Assembly (NCBI GenBank): GCA_945637225.1
Contig: CALZDE010000136.1
Location: 1-5,854, forward strand
DNA length: 5,854 nucleotides
Reading direction: 5' to 3'
DNA from: an uncultured Selenomonadaceae bacterium
GTDB taxonomy: Bacteria; Bacillota; Negativicutes; Selenomonadales; Selenomonadaceae
How positions within the stretch are numbered: position 1 is the stretch's first letter; each line of letters opens with the position of its first letter. The position numbers and the translations under genes are program-made. The notes under the pieces are model-generated. The model saw only the letters and a list, made by a program, of their open reading frames with translations. It searched no databases and had not been told where the DNA came from. Positions 1 to 5,854 of this stretch are shown here, in pieces.

Positions 1-17
1 TATTGCAAAAAATGCTG

Positions 18-23
18 TATAAT
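18..23 (+). promoter_or_regulatory. Probable -10 box of the AraC-family regulator gene
   Basis: A perfect TATAAT lies 20 nt before the chosen ATG of the regulator gene. The matching -35 box would fall at or before position 1, so it cannot be seen. Transcription would be expected to start near positions 28-31, which leaves a leader of only about 12-15 nt whose 5' end is almost the Shine-Dalgarno site itself. The region is AT-rich, so a chance match is possible. Confidence 0.45.
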
Positions 24-30
24 ATTTATT

Positions 31-38
31 GAGGTGAT
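31..38 (+). promoter_or_regulatory. Shine-Dalgarno site that fixes the regulator start codon
   Basis: GAGGTGAT is an 8-base match to the anti-Shine-Dalgarno end of 16S rRNA and ends 4 nt before the ATG at 43 (8 nt from the end of its GAGG core). It overlaps the in-frame GTG at 34, which therefore cannot be the start, because no other ribosome site lies in front of that GTG. Confidence 0.75.
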
Positions 39-42
39 TAGA

Positions 43-885
43 ATGTCAGAATACATCAAAAAAGGTTATCTTCATCAGCATTTCCGCATCTTCCATCTGA
101 AGGATAATAGCTTAAAGGATATTCCTTTCCATTACCATGATTTTCATAAGCTGATTCTCTTTCTTGACGGTGAAGCTCAATATATTATAGAAGGCAAAAC
201 CTATCCTCTGAAAAATCGTGATATTCTCTTTGTCAGTGCAGGAGAAATACACCGCCCCATTACCTACCCTGATAAGCCCTATGAGCGTATCGTTATCTAT
301 GCTTCTCCAGAATTTCTCCAGCATTGTGGCCAGCAGAAGGCAGATTTAGAGGAATGCTTCCGTATTGCCAAGGAAACATCCAGCGTTATGCACATGCCAC
401 CGGGACAGAACCACGACCTTCTCTACCACATGAATAAATTAGAGGAAGCAGACCACAGTCAGGGCTATGCCAACGAGCTTTATGTAGAAATCCTTTTTAT
501 AGAGTTTATGATTCTCCTCAACCGTGCCTTAAAAACCAATGAACTGAACCACAACCACACCGCTACCTATGACGAGAAAATTCAAAATCTGATTGAATAT
601 ATCAATGCCAATCTATCTGAGGATTTGTCCGTAGAAAAATTATCGGAAGTAAGTTTTTTAAGTAAATTCTATCTTATGCGTAAATTCAAAGCTGATACAG
701 GCTACAGTCTTCACCAATATATCACCAGCAAAAGGCTCCTTATGGCACGAAAGCTGTTGCAGACTACCAAAAAGCAAATTACAGAAATCTGCTATCAATG
801 CGGTTTTGGTGATTATTCCTCTTTTTCCAGAGACTTCAAAAAACAATTCAAGCTTACCCCTAAGGAATTCAGAAAGAAAAAATAG
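43..885 (+). CDS. AraC-family transcriptional regulator with cupin-like sensor domain
   Basis: A 280-residue DNA-binding regulator with the usual size and two-part layout of AraC/XylS proteins. Residues about 25-85 resemble an AraC-type cupin ligand-binding domain: H30 and H32 in HYHDFHK, G43, and a second strand pair ending in AGEIH with H70. The position where metal cupins carry Glu is Lys36, so metal binding is doubtful and a small organic ligand is more likely. Residues about 178-280 form the double helix-turn-helix: first HTH around SVEKLSEVSFLSKFYLMRKF, second around QITEICYQCGFGDYSSFSRD, ending in the family signature FKKQFKLTPKEF. The start at 43 is chosen for its Shine-Dalgarno site; a GTG three codons earlier is in frame but overlaps that site. 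The gene converges on thrS and shares no operon with it. It looks more AT-rich by eye than the - strand genes. Ligand and target genes cannot be told; they may lie upstream of position 1. Confidence 0.93.
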   Translation: MSEYIKKGYLHQHFRIFHLKDNSLKDIPFHYHDFHKLILFLDGEAQYIIEGKTYPLKNRDILFVSAGEIHRPITYPDKPYERIVIYASPEFLQHCGQQKADLEECFRIAKETSSVMHMPPGQNHDLLYHMNKLEEADHSQGYANELYVEILFIEFMILLNRALKTNELNHNHTATYDEKIQNLIEYINANLSEDLSVEKLSEVSFLSKFYLMRKFKADTGYSLHQYITSKRLLMARKLLQTTKKQITEICYQCGFGDYSSFSRDFKKQFKLTPKEFRKKK

Positions 886-918
886 ACTGCCACAGGAATT
901 TCCCGCAACAGCCTATCT
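871..918 (-). terminator. Intrinsic terminator of the gatCAB-thrS operon
   Basis: On the - strand, about 20 nt after the thrS stop, a hairpin forms with one arm at 901-916 and the other at 882-897, around a 3-nt AAT loop (898-900). The 16-pair stem is unbroken if G.U pairs are allowed; six are G.U wobbles. It runs into a T tract (six T at 877-882, then C and three more T). This is the standard layout of a Rho-independent terminator. The stem covers the TAG stop (883-885) of the convergent regulator gene. On the + strand the six wobbles become A/C mismatches and no T tract follows, so it should work only for the - strand transcript. Confidence 0.8.
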
Positions 919-934
919 GAAAATTTACTTTGTA

Positions 935-2854
935 TTAATAATCCTGAGCCTTGGTGTCAATCTTGTTCTGCAGCATAGCCACGAACTCATCAATGCTCAT
1001 GGTAACAGTATCACGCTCGCCATGCTTTCTTACGCTGACGGTACCGTTCTCTACTTCCTGATCGCCTACAACCAGCATGTAAGGAATCTTCTTTACCTGT
1101 GCCTCACGCATCTTGTAGCCAATCTTCTCGTTACGCTCATCAACCTCAATACGATAACCCATATCAAACAGCTTCTTCTTGATGTCATAAGCATAATCCA
1201 TGTGCTTATCGGTAATAGGCAGAACCTTTGCCTGAACTGGAGCCATCCATACTGGGAATGCACCAGCGTAATTCTCAATCAGAATACCGATGAAACGCTC
1301 GATAGAACCGTATACCACGCGGTGAATCATAACAGGACGATGCTTTAAGCCATCCTCACCGACATAGGTCAGGTCAAACTTCTCAGGCAGCTGCATATCA
1401 AGCTGAATGGTACCGCACTGCCAGGTACGGCCAATGGAATCCTTCAGATGGAAGTCAATCTTAGGACCATAGAATGCACCGTCACCCTCATTGACAATGT
1501 ACTTCAGGCCACGGTTATTGAGTGCATTGCGCAGGCCATTGGTTGCCAGCTCCCACATGTCATCATCGCCCATAGAATCATCTGGACGGGTGGACAGCTC
1601 TGCATGATACTCCAGGCCAAAGGTGCTGTACACTTCATCAAACAGGTCAATAACCTTCTGAATCTCGCCCTCAATCTGATCAGGAGTCATGAAGATATGA
1701 GCATCATCCTGAGTGAAGTTACGTACACGGAAAAGACCATGCAGGGCACCAGAAAGCTCATGACGATGAACAAGGCCAAGCTCGCCAGCACGCAGAGGCA
1801 GATCACGATAAGAATGAGTCTGAGTCTTGTAAACCATCATACCGCCTGGGCAGTTCATTGGCTTAATTGCGTAATCTTCCTCATCAATCTGAGTGAAGTA
1901 CATATTATCTTTATAATGAGCCCAGTGACCGGAACGCTCCCACAGAGCACGGTTCAGAATCATAGGAGTCTTAATCTCCTGATAACCGTAACGGCGATGA
2001 ACCTCTCTCCAGTAATTAATCAGCTCATTGCGGATTACCATACCATTTGGATGGAAGAATGGGAAACCAGGACCTTCCTCATGCAGGGAGAACAGGTCTA
2101 ACTCCTTACCCAGCTTACGATGGTCACGCTTTGCAGCTTCTTCCAGCATGTGCAGATATGCATCTAACTCGTCCTTCTTCTCGAAAGCGGTTGCATAAAC
2201 ACGCTGTAACATCTTTCTGTTGACATCGCCACGCCAATAAGCACCTGCAACACTCTGAACCTTGATAGCCTTTACCTTGCCAGTAGAAATTACATGAGGA
2301 CCTGCACAGAGGTCAGTGAACTCGCCCTGGGTGTAAAGAGAAATGGTAGCGTCTTCTGGCAAGTCATTAATCAGCTCTACCTTATAGCCCTCACCAGCGG
2401 CATTGAACATGTCAAGAGCTTCCTGACGGCTGACTTCCTTACGCTCCAGCTTCAAGTTCTCCTTAACAATCTTATTCATTTCCTTTTCGATAGTCTTCAG
2501 GTCATCCTCAGTAATGCGATGCTCCATGTCGATATCGTAGTAGAAACCATTATCAATAGCAGGGCCGATAGCCAGCTGAACATTCTCATCCTTAAATACA
2601 CGCTTGATAGCCTGTGCTAAGATATGGGAACCAGTATGGCGAAGTGCCCAGCGACCATCAGCATCCTCAAAGGTAAGGAACTGAATTTCTGCATCGCTAT
2701 TTAATACGGTGGTAATATCCTTGGTCTCGCCATTGATTTTAACAGCCAAAACCTTTTTTGCCAAGCTGTTGCTGACAGATTTAACAAAATCTAATGCACT
2801 GATACCAGCTTCAGCCTCACGAACTGCGCCATCTGGCATTGTTAATTTTATCAT
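935..2854 (-). CDS. thrS: Threonine--tRNA ligase (ThrRS)
   Basis: A cytoplasmic class II aminoacyl-tRNA synthetase that joins threonine to tRNA(Thr) using ATP. At 639 residues it is full length for bacterial ThrRS. Domains in order: TGS (about 1-62), editing domain (about 63-225) with H73 and H77 in RHTGSH and C183 and H187 in DLCAGPH, which clears Ser-tRNA(Thr); catalytic core (about 245-535); anticodon-binding domain (about 540-639). The zinc ligands that select threonine are present: C335 in NCPGG, H386 in DDAH and H511. Motif 2 is visible as FRVRNFTQDDAH (375-386) and motif 3 as GSIERFIGILIENYAG with R520. The ATG at 2854 follows AAGGAGA (2864-2870) by 9 nt. It is the last gene of the operon, 22 nt after gatB, and ends before an intrinsic terminator. 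No T-box fits in the 22-nt gap, so expression must come from the gatCAB promoter or from one inside gatB. No missing residue or break was seen. Confidence 0.98.
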   Translation of the reverse strand: MIKLTMPDGAVREAEAGISALDFVKSVSNSLAKKVLAVKINGETKDITTVLNSDAEIQFLTFEDADGRWALRHTGSHILAQAIKRVFKDENVQLAIGPAIDNGFYYDIDMEHRITEDDLKTIEKEMNKIVKENLKLERKEVSRQEALDMFNAAGEGYKVELINDLPEDATISLYTQGEFTDLCAGPHVISTGKVKAIKVQSVAGAYWRGDVNRKMLQRVYATAFEKKDELDAYLHMLEEAAKRDHRKLGKELDLFSLHEEGPGFPFFHPNGMVIRNELINYWREVHRRYGYQEIKTPMILNRALWERSGHWAHYKDNMYFTQIDEEDYAIKPMNCPGGMMVYKTQTHSYRDLPLRAGELGLVHRHELSGALHGLFRVRNFTQDDAHIFMTPDQIEGEIQKVIDLFDEVYSTFGLEYHAELSTRPDDSMGDDDMWELATNGLRNALNNRGLKYIVNEGDGAFYGPKIDFHLKDSIGRTWQCGTIQLDMQLPEKFDLTYVGEDGLKHRPVMIHRVVYGSIERFIGILIENYAGAFPVWMAPVQAKVLPITDKHMDYAYDIKKKLFDMGYRIEVDERNEKIGYKMREAQVKKIPYMLVVGDQEVENGTVSVRKHGERDTVTMSIDEFVAMLQNKIDTKAQDY

Positions 2855-2876
2855 AATAGAAAATCTCCTTCGTTAA

Positions 2877-4325
2877 TTAACCCAGCTTCTGACCTAATAA
2901 CTGATTTACCAGCTGTGGGTTAGCCTTGCCCTTAGACTGCTTCATTACCTGGCCAACAAGAGCACCTATAGCCTTCTTGTTACCGCCCTTGTAATCATTT
3001 ACAATCTTCTCGTTGGCAGCAATAACCTTGTCTACAATTTCCTCAATAGCCTTGGTATCAGTAATCTGAACTAAGCCCTTATCAGCAACAATCTTCTCAG
3101 GAGAATCTGGACACTTCCACATTTCCTCGAAAACCTTCTTAGCAATCTTAGAGGAAATAGTGCCCTTGCTGATAAGACCAATCATTTCACCCAAACGCTT
3201 TGCTTCTACTGGGGACTCAGTAATAGTCAGATTTTCAGCATTGAGGTTCTTGGAAAGGTCGCCCATAATCCAGTTAGCAGCCAGCTTTGCATCAGCACCA
3301 GAAGCTACTACCTCATCGAAATACTCAGCCATCTGACGGGAAGCAGTAATAACATCCGCATCATAAGCTGTGATACCTAAAGTATCAACATAACGTGCCT
3401 TGCGAGCGTCTGGCAATTCTGGCAGGCTCTTTCTAAATGCCTCAATTTCTTCATCAGTAGTGATGATAGGCACCAGGTCAGGCTCAGGCATATAGCGGTA
3501 ATCATGAGCATCTTCCTTTGAACGCATAGAAAGGGTAATGCCACGGTCAGGGTCATAAGTACGGGTTTCCTGTACAATGTGACCGCCATCCTCTAATACC
3601 TCGGTCTGACGCTCAATCTCATATTCCAGAGCTTCTTCAACAGACTTGAAGGAATTGATGTTCTTCATCTCGGTACGGGTACCCAGAGTGGTAGTACCAA
3701 CAGGACGGAGAGAAACATTTAAGTCAGCGCGGAGATTACCTTCCTCCATCTTGCAGTTGGAAACATCAACATACTGAAGAATAGACTTAACCTTCTCCAT
3801 GTAAAGACGTGCTTCCTCTGGAGAAGACATATCAGGCTCAGATACAATCTCGATAAGAGGTACACCAGTACGGTTGTAGTCTACATTGGAAGTATCGGAA
3901 TCCTTAATAGTATTACCGGAATGAACCAGCTTACCAGCGTCTTCCTCCATGTGAATACGGGTAATGCGGATACGCTTAGTCTCACCGTTGCTCTTGGTAA
4001 TATCTACCCAGCCATGCTCACAGATAGGCAAATCATACTGAGAAGTCTGCCAATCCTTTGGCAGGTCAGGATAGTAATAATTCTTACGGTCAAATTTAGA
4101 GAACTTATTAATTTCGCAGTTTAAAGCTAAACCAGCCTTAATAGCAAATTCAAGAACACGCTTATTTAAAACAGGCAGTACGCCAGGCAGACCTAAGCAG
4201 ACTGGGCAAACATGGGTGTTATGCTCAGCACCGAAGGTAGTAGCGCAACCGCAGAAAATCTTGGTATTAGTCTTTAACTCACTATGTATTTCAAGGCCAA
4301 TGACTGCCTCATATTCCTTGCTCAT
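2877..4325 (-). CDS. gatB: Asp-tRNA(Asn)/Glu-tRNA(Gln) amidotransferase subunit B
   Basis: The tRNA-binding and kinase subunit of GatCAB. It phosphorylates the side chain of Glu or Asp on the mischarged tRNA and passes it to ammonia delivered from GatA. The 482 residues match the family. The N-terminal catalytic cradle starts with VIGLEIHSELKT (8-19) and holds four zinc-ligand cysteines, C25 and C27 (CGC) and C40 and C43 (CPVC). Further family blocks are KFDRKNYYYPDLPK (77-90), HMEEDAGKLVH (125-135), DYNRTGVPLIEIVSEPD (149-165) and NLRADLNVS. The C-terminal third (about 330-482) is the GatB/YqeY-type helical tail that contacts tRNA, ending in GQVMKQSKGKANPQLVNQLL. The ATG at 4325 starts 2 nt after the gatA stop, and its ribosome site lies inside gatA, which suggests coupled translation. 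Whether the enzyme serves tRNA(Gln), tRNA(Asn) or both cannot be told from this window. Confidence 0.98.
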   Translation of the reverse strand: MSKEYEAVIGLEIHSELKTNTKIFCGCATTFGAEHNTHVCPVCLGLPGVLPVLNKRVLEFAIKAGLALNCEINKFSKFDRKNYYYPDLPKDWQTSQYDLPICEHGWVDITKSNGETKRIRITRIHMEEDAGKLVHSGNTIKDSDTSNVDYNRTGVPLIEIVSEPDMSSPEEARLYMEKVKSILQYVDVSNCKMEEGNLRADLNVSLRPVGTTTLGTRTEMKNINSFKSVEEALEYEIERQTEVLEDGGHIVQETRTYDPDRGITLSMRSKEDAHDYRYMPEPDLVPIITTDEEIEAFRKSLPELPDARKARYVDTLGITAYDADVITASRQMAEYFDEVVASGADAKLAANWIMGDLSKNLNAENLTITESPVEAKRLGEMIGLISKGTISSKIAKKVFEEMWKCPDSPEKIVADKGLVQITDTKAIEEIVDKVIAANEKIVNDYKGGNKKAIGALVGQVMKQSKGKANPQLVNQLLGQKLG

Positions 4326-4327
4326 GC

Positions 4328-5794
4328 TTACTTACCTCCCAACTGAGGACGTGCCTCATGATATTTCTGGCTCTGCTCATAAGTGTAAGCTACACGAATC
4401 AGAGTTTCCTCATCCAAAGCCTTACCAATTAACTGCAGACCGATTGGCATACCATCCTTGCTGAAACCGCATGGAATGGACATACCAGGCAGACCAGCCA
4501 GATTCAATGGGACAGTGCAGGCATCCTGTAAATACATTTCCAATGGGTCAGAAATCTTTTCACCGATCTTATATGCTGGAGATGGAGCAGTTGGGCAGAG
4601 AATAACATCAACCTGCTTAAATGCTTTATCATAATCCTCCTTCACCAAACGGCGAACCTTCAGAGCCTTCAAATAATATGCATCATAGTAACCAGCAGAC
4701 AGAGCATAGTTACCAATCATAATACGACGCTTAACCTCTTCACCAAAATACTTGCTGCGGGTATTGGTCATCATCTCAACGATATCAGCACCATCCTCAC
4801 GCATGCCATAACTTACACCATCATAACGCTGTAAGTTGGTAGCTGCCTCAGCTGGAGCAATAAGGTAATAGGTAGAAATAGCATAATCAGTGTTAGGCAG
4901 GGAAATTTCAACAACCTCCGCACCCAAATCCTCCAACTGCTTTACAGCAGCACGGACAGAAGCCTCAACCTCTGGGTCCATGCCCTTGACAAAATATTCC
5001 TTAGGCAGACCAATCTTCAGGCCCTTTACATCCTGAACAAGAGCCTTGGTATAATCTGGAACTTCCTCATTTACACAGGTAGAATCCATTTCATCATGGC
5101 CAGCGATAATATTCAGCAGGTTTGCACAGTCAGTAACGTCCTTAGTCAGAGGACCAATCTGGTCAAGAGAAGAAGCATACGCAACAAGACCATAACGGGA
5201 AACACGGCCATAGGTAGGCTTCATGCCAACTACACCGCAGAAGGATGCAGGCTGACGAATAGATCCGCCAGTATCAGAGCCTAAAGCCCAAATAGCAGTA
5301 CCAGCTGCAACAGCTGCCGCAGAACCACCAGAGGAACCGCCAGGAACACAGTCAGTATTCCAAGGATTAGCAGTTGGATAGTATGCAGAGTTCTCAGTAG
5401 AACCGCCCATAGCAAACTCATCCATATTGGTCTTACCCATAATTACTGGATTAGCAGCATTGATTTTTTCTACAACAGTAGCATTATATGGCGGAACAAA
5501 ATTCTGCAAAATCTTAGAAGCGCAAGTAGTCTTTACACCCTTAGTGCAGATATTATCCTTAATAGCACCTGGAATACCCTCCAGGAAGCCGATAGCTTCA
5601 CCCTTAGCAATTTTTTCATCTACTGCCTTAGCCTGAGCAACAGCCTCATCACGAGTAATAGTCAGGTATGCCTTTACATCACCCTCAACCTCATCAATAC
5701 GGGCCAATACAGCCTCAGTAAGCTCCAGGGCAGTAATTTCTTTATTAACCAGCATGTCATGGAGAACATGGGCTGGCTGTTCATATAACTTCAT
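4328..5794 (-). CDS. gatA: Asp-tRNA(Asn)/Glu-tRNA(Gln) amidotransferase subunit A
   Basis: The glutaminase subunit of GatCAB; it frees ammonia from glutamine and channels it to GatB. The 488 residues form one amidase-signature domain of normal length. The Ser-cisSer-Lys triad is complete: K79 in GIPGAIKD, S154 in PGGSSGGSAAAV (151-162) and S178 in GSDTGGSIRQPA. The block NPWNTDCVPGGSSGG and the C-terminal GLPGMSIPCGF and MPIGLQLIG are typical of GatA rather than of general amidases, and the neighbours gatC and gatB settle the call. The ATG at 5794 has an ideal AAGGAGG site (5802-5808) 7 nt before it, and the gene starts 16 nt after the gatC stop. It ends LGGK with TAA, and those last codons carry the ribosome site of gatB. 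Confidence 0.98.
   Translation of the reverse strand: MKLYEQPAHVLHDMLVNKEITALELTEAVLARIDEVEGDVKAYLTITRDEAVAQAKAVDEKIAKGEAIGFLEGIPGAIKDNICTKGVKTTCASKILQNFVPPYNATVVEKINAANPVIMGKTNMDEFAMGGSTENSAYYPTANPWNTDCVPGGSSGGSAAAVAAGTAIWALGSDTGGSIRQPASFCGVVGMKPTYGRVSRYGLVAYASSLDQIGPLTKDVTDCANLLNIIAGHDEMDSTCVNEEVPDYTKALVQDVKGLKIGLPKEYFVKGMDPEVEASVRAAVKQLEDLGAEVVEISLPNTDYAISTYYLIAPAEAATNLQRYDGVSYGMREDGADIVEMMTNTRSKYFGEEVKRRIMIGNYALSAGYYDAYYLKALKVRRLVKEDYDKAFKQVDVILCPTAPSPAYKIGEKISDPLEMYLQDACTVPLNLAGLPGMSIPCGFSKDGMPIGLQLIGKALDEETLIRVAYTYEQSQKYHEARPQLGGK
4334..4339 (-). promoter_or_regulatory. Ribosome site of gatB inside the gatA 3' end
   Basis: On the - strand, GGAGGT ends 8 nt before the gatB ATG. The same bases encode the two glycines of the GatA C-terminus (GGK then stop). 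Ribosomes finishing gatA therefore stop on top of the gatB start region, a layout that usually gives coupled translation and would help keep subunits A and B at equal amounts. Confidence 0.8.
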
Positions 5795-5810
5795 ATTTCT
5801 GCCTCCTTAA

Positions 5811-5854
5811 TTAACCTTCCAGAATTTTAGGAACCTTGAAATAGCCATCGTCCT
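5811..5854 (-). CDS. gatC: Asp-tRNA(Asn)/Glu-tRNA(Gln) amidotransferase subunit C, C-terminal end only
   Basis: Only the last 13 codons and the TAA stop lie in the window; the gene runs off the right edge. The tail DDGYFKVPKILEG matches the conserved C-terminus of GatC (the GYFKVPKV-type motif), a small subunit of roughly 95 residues that wraps around GatA and GatB and stabilises the complex. Its position directly in front of gatA gives the common gatC-gatA-gatB order. The stretch is short, but motif and context agree. The operon promoter must be to the right of the window. Confidence 0.92.
   Translation of the reverse strand, partial: DDGYFKVPKILEG

Noticed and set aside
3..8. TTGCAA as a -35 box for the regulator gene.
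   Set aside because: Only 9 nt separate it from the TATAAT at 18; a spacing near 17 nt is needed.
34..42. In-frame GTG at 34 as start of the AraC-family gene.
   Set aside because: It lies inside the Shine-Dalgarno site GAGGTGAT that serves the ATG at 43, and no ribosome site precedes it.
853..864. Small inverted repeat CTTA-CCCC-TAAG as a + strand terminator.
   Set aside because: Only four base pairs, inside the conserved LTPKEF codons of the regulator, with no T tract after it.
806..1348. 180-codon + strand open frame running from the regulator 3' end through the convergent junction into thrS.
   Set aside because: It overlaps two well-supported genes, starts with TTG without a ribosome site, and its protein has no recognisable domain; it is an out-of-frame and antisense shadow.
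1448..2101. 217-codon + strand open frame opposite thrS.
   Set aside because: It lies entirely antisense to the catalytic core of ThrRS, whose motifs are intact; no domain or promoter supports it. Biased codon use of thrS explains the lack of stops.
4216..4464. 82-codon + strand open frame across the gatA-gatB junction.
   Set aside because: It is antisense to two conserved coding ends and shows no ribosome site or domain.
1..5854. Search for CRISPR arrays, tRNA or rRNA genes, insertion sequences, attachment sites and phage genes.
   Set aside because: Nothing seen by eye: the window is almost fully filled by five housekeeping or regulatory genes, with gaps of at most 49 nt.

Overview
The window reads as an ordinary chromosomal segment of a low-to-medium GC, Gram-positive-type bacterium (Bacillota; a gut anaerobe of the Negativicutes or Clostridia is my guess, with low confidence). 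The support is strong AGGAGG-type Shine-Dalgarno sites, an indirect aminoacylation amidotransferase of the GatCAB type, and a compact operon. I cannot name genus or species from the sequence alone.

Layout: positions 1-885 hold one + strand gene for an AraC-family transcription regulator (cupin-like N-terminal sensor, C-terminal double HTH), preceded by a consensus -10 box and a strong Shine-Dalgarno site. Positions 935-5854 hold a - strand operon, transcribed from right to left: gatC (only its last 13 codons are in the window), gatA, gatB and thrS. The gaps are 16, 2 and 22 nt. The operon ends in a G.U-rich intrinsic terminator that lies across the stop codon of the convergent regulator gene. 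There is no gene-free stretch over 49 nt inside the window.

Function: GatCAB converts mischarged Glu-tRNA(Gln) and/or Asp-tRNA(Asn) to the correct amide form, and ThrRS charges tRNA(Thr). The - strand operon is therefore a translation-supply unit. All key catalytic and metal-binding residues I checked in GatA, GatB and ThrRS are present, so all three complete enzymes look intact. The regulator has no visible link to this operon; its target is more likely upstream of position 1.

I did not find an undescribed system here. The points most worth a look are local: the one-sided terminator at the convergent junction, thrS placed in a gatCAB operon with no room for its own T-box leader, a very short predicted leader on the regulator mRNA, and look-alike gene junctions in the operon.
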